Below, piece by piece: positions 35,919 to 43,068 of a stretch of 64,000 bases of DNA. Within the stretch, counting starts at the first letter, position 1, and every line of letters begins with the position of its first letter. This DNA comes from Christiangramia lutea. Its GTDB lineage: Bacteria > Bacteroidota > Bacteroidia > Flavobacteriales > Flavobacteriaceae. The stretch covers positions 1,116,001 through 1,180,000 of the forward strand of contig NZ_JAKVTV010000001.1 of assembly GCF_022489035.1 (NCBI RefSeq), written 5' to 3'. The translations under genes were made by a program, and so were the position numbers. The notes under the pieces were generated by a model. That model worked only from the letters and a program-made list of their open reading frames with translations. It made no database searches and was not told where the DNA came from.

Positions 35919-36371
35919 ATGAAACTTTCTGTAATAATCCTGGCGCTTTTCCATGCGGTGTTTCTGGCAGACCAGGAACCTGTCTCATCTAAATATAGTA
36001 TTCAATCCGAAACTCTTTGTGTAGGGGACAACCTGGAGTTTGGTGATTACAGTATTAAGTTTAAAAAGATAATTTCAGACTCAAGATGTCCTAAAGGCGT
36101 AACCTGTGTTTGGGCTGGGGAGGTAGAAGTCCTGGTAGAATTCTATGAGAACGGAAAGTTAAAGGGTAATAAAGTCATTACAGGTACCAATATAGAAATT
36201 GGAGGAAATGAGATCATTTCTGAAGCTGGGATTTCCCTGAAAGAATACTTTGGCGAAAAAAATCTCGGGATAACTAAAGTAGTAGTTTCTCCATACCCGG
36301 GAAAAAGGAAGATTTCCCCTGAAGAGTATAGTGTAAATTTAGGTGTTACCAGGACAATAGAGAATGATTAG
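35919..36371 (+). CDS. Small exported hypothetical protein
   Basis: 150 residues with an N-terminal hydrophobic segment (residues 3-16, probably a signal) and a small beta-rich domain. The DSRCPKGVTCVWAGEVEV motif recurs in many secreted Bacteroidota proteins of unknown function; the two cysteines probably form a disulfide. It lies 51 bp after the ZIP gene and may be read with it. Its TAG stop overlaps the stop of the convergent FeoB-associated gene by 4 bp. Confidence 0.8.
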   Translation: MKLSVIILALFHAVFLADQEPVSSKYSIQSETLCVGDNLEFGDYSIKFKKIISDSRCPKGVTCVWAGEVEVLVEFYENGKLKGNKVITGTNIEIGGNEIISEAGISLKEYFGEKNLGITKVVVSPYPGKRKISPEEYSVNLGVTRTIEND

Positions 36372-36520
36372 TCACAGCCGCAGTCTGAAACTCCGCAAGA
36401 ACCGGTTTTTTTCTTACCTCCTAAGAAAGAGGGTTTCCAAATAAATTTTGTAACCAGAAACCCGGTTGCAAACAAAAATGTGATAAAGACCAATATTTCC
36501 TGTAAAAGTTCCATAGTCAT
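36368..36520 (-). CDS. FeoB-associated Cys-rich membrane peptide
   Basis: A 50-codon gene: MTMELLQEILVFIT, then a single transmembrane helix (about residues 6-25) and a tail ending KKKTGSCGVSDCGCD with three clustered cysteines. This is the small Cys-rich membrane partner (FeoC-position) often found after feoB. It starts 31 bp after the feoB stop on the same strand, so it is the third gene of the feo operon. A second ATG two codons in is an alternative start. Confidence 0.82.
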   Translation of the reverse strand: MTMELLQEILVFITFLFATGFLVTKFIWKPSFLGGKKKTGSCGVSDCGCD

Positions 36521-36551
36521 TAAGTCGTTCTTTATACTGTTCCTTACTATT

Positions 36552-38654
36552 CTATTTTAATAACTGAAAGGCTATAAGTGCTACTACATAAGCAAAGCCA
36601 CTCATAATTACCAATTGTAAAATAGGCCATTTCCAAGTGTTGGTTTCCCGTTTTACAATGGCAAGGGTACTCATACATTGCATGGCGAAAGCATAAAATA
36701 ACAACAGGCTCACTCCGCTCGCAAATGTAAATAAAGGCCCGCCGAGTACCGGATTGGTCTCCGCGGCCATCCTGTTTTTTATAGTTTCTTCCTCGTCACT
36801 TCCAACACTATAAATAGTGGCCAAGGTTCCTACGAAAACCTCCCTGGCGGCAAACGAACTAATAATCGCTATACCTATCTTCCAGTCATAACCCAAAGGA
36901 GCTACGGCAGGTTCAATTCCTTTACCCATAATTCCTATATAGGAATTCTTCAGTTTGAAAGATGCGATCTCTTCATCAAGTTCAGCCTGGCTAATATCAC
37001 TTTCAGAATCATATTTGGAAGAAACTACTTCTCTGGCATTTTCAAAATCATCACCAGGACCATAACTAGCCAATACCCATAATATTACTGAAATTGCCAG
37101 AATAATCTTTCCTGCGCCAAAAACAAAGGATTTAGTCTTTTCGACCACGTTAATAGCCACATTCTTGATCATAGGTAACTTGTAATTAGGCATTTCAATT
37201 ACAAAATAACTCTTGCTATTCGTTTTCATGATCTTATTAAGGATCCATGCTGAAAAGATTGCCATTCCAAAACCTAAAAGATACAGGATCATTAAAGTGA
37301 GCCCCTGCAGGTTGAACCCAATGAAATTACGGTCTGGGATCACCAAGGCGATAATAATAAGGTAAACAGGAAGTCTTGCAGAGCAGGTAGTAAAAGGAAC
37401 TACGAGGATGGTTATAAGTCGTTCCTTCCAGTGTTCGATGTTTCGGCTCGCCATTACGGCAGGTATGGCACAAGCAGTTCCGGATACCAGTGGTACAACA
37501 CTCTTTCCGCTAAGTCCGAAGCGCCTCATTATTCTATCCATAAGGAAAACAACCCGGCTCATATATCCAGATTCTTCCAAAATGGAAATGAACAGGAACA
37601 GGAAAGCGATCTGAGGTATAAAGATCACAATTCCACCTAATCCCGGAATTATTCCTTCCGCGATCAAATTGGTAAAAGATCCGGTGGGTAATGTATTTTT
37701 AGTCCATTCACTTAAAGATGCAAAAGTAGCGTCTATAAGATCCATGGGATAACTGGACCAGTTATAAATGGCCTGGAAGATTAATAATAAAATACCAAAG
37801 AAGATGACGTATCCCCATACTTTATGGGTTAATATTCTATCCAGTCTCGATCTAAGATCGGTCGCAGCATTTTTATCGATGGTCATGGTTTCCTTTAGAA
37901 GACCATTGATAAACTGATATCTTAAAATAGTTTCTTTTTGCTGAAGTCTTTTTAGGTCGCTTATAGATTTTGTGCTGAAATCTGAGGTTTTTTTCAGCTC
38001 TCCACGGTTGATATTACCAAAATTTACGTCCTGGGTAATTACCAGCCATAGTTTGTAAAGAGACTGATTTGGAAATGCTTTCCGAAGATTTCCGAAATAT
38101 TCCGGATCTATAACCGAAGCATTTACGCAAGGTTCAATGGGAAGATGCCGGTAATTTAGAATTAACTCCTTCAAATAATCTATTCCCATCCTTTTGCGGG
38201 CACTCACCAGAGCGATCTTTGTCTTCAATCGTTCTTCAAGCAATTCCACGTCAAGACTAATTCCTTTGCGGTCCATCCGGTCTGCCATATTAATGGCAAG
38301 GATGGTAGGAATTCCCAGGTCTTTGATCTGTGTGAAAAGTAGAAGATTTCTTTTTAAATTTTCAACATCGCTAACTACGACGGCAACATCGGGATAGTCC
38401 TTATCGTTTTTGTTTAGCAATAATTCAATTACCACGTTTTCATCAAAGGACGAAGCATTTAGACTATAGGTGCCCGGAAGGTCCAGAATATGAGCTTTTA
38501 GCCCACGAGGAAGTTTACAGATCCCTTCCTTTTTTTCAACCGTAATTCCGGGATAGTTACCAACTTTCTGGTTGAGCCCGGTTAGTTGATTAAATACAGA
38601 AGTCTTACCGGTGTTGGGATTACCAATTAAAGCAACATTAATTTGCTTAGCCAT
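36552..38654 (-). CDS. feoB: Ferrous iron transporter B
   Basis: 700 residues. N-terminal G domain (G1 GNPNTGKTSVFN, G3 DLPGTYS, G4 NMADRMD) and a helical guanine-dissociation-like segment, then the membrane domain with Gate motifs and about ten helices. It imports Fe2+ under low-oxygen or iron-limiting conditions, driven or gated by nucleotide hydrolysis. It follows feoA by 1 bp and is followed by the Cys-rich peptide. Confidence 0.97.
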   Translation of the reverse strand: MAKQINVALIGNPNTGKTSVFNQLTGLNQKVGNYPGITVEKKEGICKLPRGLKAHILDLPGTYSLNASSFDENVVIELLLNKNDKDYPDVAVVVSDVENLKRNLLLFTQIKDLGIPTILAINMADRMDRKGISLDVELLEERLKTKIALVSARKRMGIDYLKELILNYRHLPIEPCVNASVIDPEYFGNLRKAFPNQSLYKLWLVITQDVNFGNINRGELKKTSDFSTKSISDLKRLQQKETILRYQFINGLLKETMTIDKNAATDLRSRLDRILTHKVWGYVIFFGILLLIFQAIYNWSSYPMDLIDATFASLSEWTKNTLPTGSFTNLIAEGIIPGLGGIVIFIPQIAFLFLFISILEESGYMSRVVFLMDRIMRRFGLSGKSVVPLVSGTACAIPAVMASRNIEHWKERLITILVVPFTTCSARLPVYLIIIALVIPDRNFIGFNLQGLTLMILYLLGFGMAIFSAWILNKIMKTNSKSYFVIEMPNYKLPMIKNVAINVVEKTKSFVFGAGKIILAISVILWVLASYGPGDDFENAREVVSSKYDSESDISQAELDEEIASFKLKNSYIGIMGKGIEPAVAPLGYDWKIGIAIISSFAAREVFVGTLATIYSVGSDEEETIKNRMAAETNPVLGGPLFTFASGVSLLLFYAFAMQCMSTLAIVKRETNTWKWPILQLVIMSGFAYVVALIAFQLLK

Positions 38655-38655
38655 A

Positions 38656-38886
38656 TTAGCCTATTAATTCAATTTCTATTAAAAGAGCAGTTTCCTTTCT
38701 AATTGCCAGATGACTTCCGTTAATATTGAGATACATAGGATCCTGGAATGGCGCAGTTTGAACAAGCTCTACTTCGTTCCCAGGAAGGCAACCCATTTCA
38801 AGAAGCTTTAAAGGCACCATTTCTGCTGAGAATTCCTTGATGATCCCCCGCTGACCCCTTTTTAAATTAGCAACCGTCACCTTCAC
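38656..38886 (-). CDS. feoA: FeoA protein
   Basis: 76-residue SH3-like FeoA domain (MKVTVANLKRGQRGIIKEF, LLEMGCLPGNEVELV). A small cytoplasmic partner that modulates FeoB. The start is GTG at 38886 and no ATG lies nearby in frame. It is the first gene of the feo operon; the leader carries a dyad nearly identical to the one before the AraC gene at 14.4 kb. Confidence 0.93.
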   Translation of the reverse strand: MKVTVANLKRGQRGIIKEFSAEMVPLKLLEMGCLPGNEVELVQTAPFQDPMYLNINGSHLAIRKETALLIEIELIG

Positions 38887-38891
38887 TTTTA

Positions 38892-38908
38892 TTTAGATTG
38901 ATTTTAAA
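38892..38908. promoter_or_regulatory. Candidate iron-regulator operator before feoA
   Basis: TTTAGATTGATTTTAAA; one base different from the AraC-gene site (TTTAGATTGATTCTAAA). It lies at the predicted transcription start of feoA, between the -7 element and the start codon. Confidence 0.6.
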
Positions 38909-38913
38909 CAAGG

Positions 38914-38942
38914 CAAAAGTAATGGAATTTAGTCCAATACAA
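38914..38942 (-). promoter_or_regulatory. Promoter of the feo operon
   Basis: On the minus strand TTG (38942-38940), 18-bp spacer, TACTTTTG (38921-38914); exact fit to TTG-N17-23-TAnnTTTG. Confidence 0.6.
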
Positions 38943-38957
38943 AAGTTAAAGGGGAAA

Positions 38958-39632
38958 TTATTGGGTTTGCTCCTTTTTTAGAATTTCGAGGTCATGCATT
39001 AGGTCTTCAATGGCTTCAGGATCGGTGCCGTCGTAGAATCCGCGAATTTGCTTCTTTTTGTCTACCAGTACAAAGTTTTCGGTGTGGATCATATCATACT
39101 TACCCCCATCGCCGTTGGATTTCGTGGCGAGATATGACTTTCTGGCCAGGTCGTAGATCTGTTTCTTATCGCCTGTCACCAGGTTCCATTTTTCATCGAT
39201 CACTCCTTTTTCTTCTGCATACTTTTTCAGTACGGGGACACTATCTGTTACAGGAAATACCGTGTGTGAAAGCAGGAGAACTTCATCGTCGTTCTTTATC
39301 TCTTCCTGGATCTCGATCATATGATCTGTCATAATAGGGCAGATGGTAAGGCAGGTTGTGAAAAAGAAGTCGGCGATATAGATCTTATCGTTGTAATAAT
39401 CCTGGGTAATGGTATCTCCGTTTTGATTCACAAGTTCAAAATCGCTTATGGTATGATATTTACGAACATATTGTTTAGTAGAATCTACCAGTTCAGCATT
39501 AACCATATCTGGTTGATAAACGGGCAGTCGTTCTTCCGGTTTCAGTAAAGAATAGATAGATAAAATTATAATTACTGAAAGGATAAAGAAAACTATGGCA
39601 AAGGTTTTGTATCGTGCAAAAAACTTGAGCAT
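38958..39632 (-). CDS. SCO1/SenC-family protein
   Basis: 224 residues, one N-terminal membrane anchor (about residues 10-30), then a thioredoxin-like domain with the copper-binding C-x3-C in FFTTCLTICPIM and the distal His in MIHTENFVLVDKKK. SCO proteins deliver copper to, or keep reduced, the CuA site of cytochrome oxidase. No oxidase genes are adjacent. A -7 element (TAACTTTG at 39656-39649, minus strand) lies 16 bp before the start. Confidence 0.92.
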   Translation of the reverse strand: MLKFFARYKTFAIVFFILSVIIILSIYSLLKPEERLPVYQPDMVNAELVDSTKQYVRKYHTISDFELVNQNGDTITQDYYNDKIYIADFFFTTCLTICPIMTDHMIEIQEEIKNDDEVLLLSHTVFPVTDSVPVLKKYAEEKGVIDEKWNLVTGDKKQIYDLARKSYLATKSNGDGGKYDMIHTENFVLVDKKKQIRGFYDGTDPEAIEDLMHDLEILKKEQTQ

Positions 39633-39730
39633 AAGTTTTAAATTTCTGCAAAGTTAGAGCCTGTGGTTTAAATAGTCGAATTCTATTTGTGAATTTTTTA
39701 CTGTTGGCAAATCACTTGACATTTAAACTT

Positions 39731-39759
39731 TTGTAGGAGCTTTTAAAAACTTACTTTTG
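39731..39759 (+). promoter_or_regulatory. Promoter of rseP
   Basis: TTG (39731-39733), 18-bp spacer, TACTTTTG (39752-39759), then 26 bp to the ATG. Confidence 0.6.
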
Positions 39760-39785
39760 TGCGATTTTAAATTTGAAGTTACTAG

Positions 39786-41102
39786 ATGGATCCATTTTTA
39801 GTTAAAGCCATACAATTAATACTAAGCCTTTCTTTTCTAATTGTTTTACACGAGTTGGGACACTTTATCCCGGCAAAACTTTTCAAGACCAGGGTAGAGA
39901 AATTCTTTCTGTTTTTTGATGTGAAATTTGCCCTTTTCAAGAAAAAGATAGGTGATACAGTATACGGTATTGGATGGTTGCCCCTGGGAGGATATGTGAA
40001 GATATCCGGAATGATAGATGAGAGTATGGATAAGGAGCAGATGGCTCAACCGGCTAAAGATTGGGAATTCAGAAGCAAGCCAGCCTGGCAGCGACTTATT
40101 ATTATGCTTGGAGGTGTTACGGTAAACCTTGTTCTTGGTTTTCTTATCTATATGATGATCATGTTCGTTTGGGGTACTGCTTATGTTGGGCCAGATGAAA
40201 TGCCGGAAGGTTTTGCTGTTGTAGACTCATTCAAGGAATATGGTTTTGAAGATGGAGATAAGATCCTTCAGGTGAACGGAAAGGATTTCGAGAATAGCCT
40301 GGATATCAATAAACACTTGTTTATGCGAGATGTTCAGAATATCACCGTTCTGCACGAGAATGGAAAAGAAGAGACCATTACGATACCAGAGGAAATAGGA
40401 ACTTCGATGTTTGAACAGGGGATCATGCAACCTTTTGTTCCTATTAATCAGCCTGTACTGGATACGGTAGTTGCTGAAATGGCCGCCGCAAAAGCCGGTC
40501 TTAAAAAAGGTGACAGTATCATTTCACTGAATGATCAGGAAATTGGGTATTGGCACGAGATCGCTCCTGTTTCTATTGAAAATAAACAGAAACAGATAGA
40601 GGTTGTTTATAAGCGAGACGGGAAGATTCTTAGCACAATGGTAAAACCTGACGATGACGGGAAACTGGGGATTGCACCAAGAACCGATATTGAAATTAAG
40701 AGAAAAAGTTATGGTTTCGTGGAAAGCATAAGCAAAGGATTCGATTATGGATACTGGACGCTTCGGGACTATGTTTATCAGTTCAAATATGTATTTACAA
40801 AAAAGGGAGCTTCTCAGTTAGGCGGATTTGGCGCAATTGGCGGACTTTTTCCTGATACCTGGAACTGGGCTGGTTTCTGGCATACTACAGCTTTGCTTTC
40901 TATCATCCTTGCATTTATGAATATTCTCCCAATACCTGCTCTGGATGGAGGACATGTAATGTTCCTGTTATACGAGATGGTAACCGGTAGAAAACCGAAT
41001 GATAAGTTCATGGAAGTAGCACAAATGGTTGGATTCTTCATCCTTATTGCCCTTGTGCTTTATGCGAATGGAAATGACATTTATCGCTGGTTATTCGAAT
41101 AG
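39786..41102 (+). CDS. rseP: RseP-type site-2 protease (M50)
   Basis: 438-residue intramembrane zinc metalloprotease: HELGH in the first helix (VLHELGHFIPAKLF, about residues 22-26), two PDZ-like domains (about 130-310), and the third zinc ligand in NILPIPALDGGHV (about 380). In relatives it releases extracytoplasmic-function sigma factors by cutting their anti-sigma factors within the membrane. No sigma/anti-sigma gene is next to it. A good terminator follows. Confidence 0.95.
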   Translation: MDPFLVKAIQLILSLSFLIVLHELGHFIPAKLFKTRVEKFFLFFDVKFALFKKKIGDTVYGIGWLPLGGYVKISGMIDESMDKEQMAQPAKDWEFRSKPAWQRLIIMLGGVTVNLVLGFLIYMMIMFVWGTAYVGPDEMPEGFAVVDSFKEYGFEDGDKILQVNGKDFENSLDINKHLFMRDVQNITVLHENGKEETITIPEEIGTSMFEQGIMQPFVPINQPVLDTVVAEMAAAKAGLKKGDSIISLNDQEIGYWHEIAPVSIENKQKQIEVVYKRDGKILSTMVKPDDDGKLGIAPRTDIEIKRKSYGFVESISKGFDYGYWTLRDYVYQFKYVFTKKGASQLGGFGAIGGLFPDTWNWAGFWHTTALLSIILAFMNILPIPALDGGHVMFLLYEMVTGRKPNDKFMEVAQMVGFFILIALVLYANGNDIYRWLFE

Positions 41103-41122
41103 ATATTTCAGATAAGACTTCC

Positions 41123-41151
41123 AAAAGCGGTACTATGGTACCGCTTTTTTT
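41123..41151 (+). terminator. Intrinsic terminator of rseP
   Basis: Eleven-bp stem AAAAGCGGTAC (41123-41133) / GTACCGCTTTT (41138-41148), loop TATG, T-run to 41151. Confidence 0.88.
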
Positions 41152-41276
41152 ATATCCGGATGCATATTCAGGTCAATTCGAAAATAATTTTCTCTCTCGC
41201 AAACGTCTAAAATATTGATATTCTGACAGCTTCAAAAAACTATAAAAAATCTTCTAAAAAAAATCGAAAAAATCTT

Positions 41277-41307
41277 TTGACGGCATTTAAAAATTGATTT
41301 ATATTTG
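41277..41307 (+). promoter_or_regulatory. Promoter of the tRNA-Asn gene
   Basis: TTG (41277-41279), 20-bp spacer, TATATTTG (41300-41307); the tRNA begins 24 bp later. Confidence 0.6.
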
Positions 41308-41330
41308 CAACCGCTTACAAAGCAAAACAC

Positions 41331-41404
41331 TCCTCCTTAGCTCAGTTGGTTAGAGCATCTGACTGTTAATCAGAGGGTCCTTGGTTCGAGCCCAAGAGGA
41401 GGAG
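41331..41404 (+). tRNA. tRNA-Asn (GTT)
   Basis: 74-nt cloverleaf. Acceptor arm TCCTCCT pairs with AGGAGGA (41397-41403) and G is the discriminator; D arm with AGCTCAGTTGGTTAGAGC, anticodon stem TCTGA/TCAGA with loop CTGTTAA (GTT at 41365-41367), TPsiC arm GGTTCGAGCCC-type. CCA is not encoded. Confidence 0.97.
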
Positions 41405-41409
41405 CTTCA

Positions 41410-41440
41410 AATCCCTTACCATTCGGTAAGGGATTTTTTT
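41410..41440 (+). terminator. Intrinsic terminator after tRNA-Asn
   Basis: Eleven-bp stem AATCCCTTACC (41410-41420) / GGTAAGGGATT (41425-41435), 4-base loop, T-run. Confidence 0.88.
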
Positions 41441-41589
41441 ATTTCATTTACAGAAGAAATTTCATGGATCGAACTGGGAATTCCATTCACTTATCCTTTA
41501 TTTTTTACTTGAGTATTAGGTTCTTCGGTTCCAAGCTTAATTTTAATTTAATATATAATTGATAATAAGGTTAAGCTTATAAGGTTTAT

Positions 41590-41684
41590 TTGTGCTCATT
41601 AAGATGCACACTTAAAATCGTATAAGTTTTTGTCGACTTGATTATAATTGTGTGTAGGGCCGTCTTTTGGGACGGCTCTTTTTT
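41590..41684 (+). ncRNA. Candidate small RNA between tRNA-Asn and the porin gene
   Basis: A hairpin terminator (GGGCCGTC 41657-41664 / GACGGCTC 41671-41678, then a T-run) stands where no gene ends on the plus strand, since the tRNA already has its own terminator. Upstream lie a small hairpin TGTGC (41591-41595)/GCACA (41606-41610) and a weak -7-like TTTATTTG near 41585-41592. No ORF with a start and typical codon use fits. The 41441-41590 stretch shows nothing else I recognise. An attenuator of the porin leader is the alternative. Confidence 0.35.
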
Positions 41685-41792
41685 ACTTCTATTTCCACCT
41701 GATTATTACCGAAGTCTTAACCTGAAGGAAACATTAAGTTAACGTTGAAATCGTTTCTTTGCCGCCGACAAAAACTTGAAAATACGATTTTA

Positions 41793-42998
41793 ATGAAAAA
41801 TGCAATCTACCTTGTAATTGCGTGCTTTTTTACGGCCCTTAATCTTCAATCACAGGAAATTAGTGATACAAAATTCGGTAAGGGATTAATCAATTTTACT
41901 TCTAAGGATAGTTCTTTTAGCGTTAAGTTTGCTCCCAGGATGCAATTTAGATCCTATACTTCATGGGATTATGATGGTGAGAATTATGAGGATCCTGAAC
42001 AATCATTTCTTATTAGAAGAGCCAGGTTAAAATTTGACGGTTGGGCGCTTACTCCAAAACTTAAATATAAGATCGAGCTTGGGTTATCCAGCAACGATAT
42101 TGGAGGAGGAAGTGTTTATACCGGAAATGCACCTAGATATATTCTCGATGCCGTGCTAAAATGGAACTTTTACGAGAATTTTGAATTATGGGCGGGTCAA
42201 ACCAAGTTACCTGGAAATATCGAACGTGTTATTTCTTCCGGAAACCTTCAGTTCATAGACCGTTCTATTTTAAATAGCCGATTCAATATAGACCGTGATA
42301 TTGGAATCCAGCTTCACCATAAAATAAACCTTGGTGAAAATTTCGTAATTAAGGAAAAATTCGCCCTTTCTCAGGGAGAAGGTAGAAATGTGAATGTTGG
42401 AAATATTGGCGGACTGCAATATACCGGAAGACTCGAATTTTTGCCTTTTGGGGAATTTATAAAAAAAGGTGACTATATTCAGGCCGATTTAGAAAGAGAA
42501 CCCAGACCAAAATTGATGGTTGGTGCGGTTTACGATTTTAATGATGATGCGGTAAAGACCAGAAGTAACCTTGGTTCCTATATGCTTCTTGAAAATGGAG
42601 AATTCTATAGAACCGACATTTCAACCATATTTGTGGATGCTATGCTCAAATATCGCGGTTTTTCAGTGATGGCCGAGTATGCAAATCGTGATGCCGATGA
42701 ACCTTTGGCAATGGTTCAGGGTGAAACCGAAAATTCAGAATATGTTGTTCTGGTTGGAAATGGTTTAAATGTGCAGGCATCGTATCTGTTCAAGAACAAT
42801 TATGAGATCGCTGGGAGATATTCCAGGAATAATTATGAAGAAGTTACAGGAGTCTTAGATCCCGAGCAGTACACTTTAGGGATATCAAAGTATATTGTGG
42901 GTCATAAATTAAAAATTCAGTCAGATGTTGTTTATTCAACATTAAATGATTTGAATGACAACATTATATGGCGAGCTGGATTTGATTTTCATTTCTAA
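41793..42998 (+). CDS. OprO/OprP-like porin
   Basis: 401 residues from the ATG at 41793, which gives a proper signal peptide (MKNAIYLVIACFF..., cleavage about residue 21); the longer frame from 41745 adds an Arg-rich leader with no signal character. The rest is an outer-membrane barrel of the phosphate-selective porin family (FLIRRARLKFDGWALTPKLKYKIEL, QIDRDIGIQLHH-like), ending in an aromatic residue (DFHF). It lies 70 bp upstream of the PiT phosphate permease, so phosphate passage is likely. Confidence 0.85.
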   Translation: MKNAIYLVIACFFTALNLQSQEISDTKFGKGLINFTSKDSSFSVKFAPRMQFRSYTSWDYDGENYEDPEQSFLIRRARLKFDGWALTPKLKYKIELGLSSNDIGGGSVYTGNAPRYILDAVLKWNFYENFELWAGQTKLPGNIERVISSGNLQFIDRSILNSRFNIDRDIGIQLHHKINLGENFVIKEKFALSQGEGRNVNVGNIGGLQYTGRLEFLPFGEFIKKGDYIQADLEREPRPKLMVGAVYDFNDDAVKTRSNLGSYMLLENGEFYRTDISTIFVDAMLKYRGFSVMAEYANRDADEPLAMVQGETENSEYVVLVGNGLNVQASYLFKNNYEIAGRYSRNNYEEVTGVLDPEQYTLGISKYIVGHKLKIQSDVVYSTLNDLNDNIIWRAGFDFHF

Positions 42999-43068
42999 AA
43001 TTAACAATTAGGTAACAGTAAATCCGGAATTAGGTTGGATACTTGCACCGCTTTTTAAACAAGATAAA

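Noticed and set aside
41745-41792. Longer start for the porin gene
   Set aside because: The added residues are Arg/Lys-rich and destroy the signal peptide; the ATG at 41793 starts a normal one.
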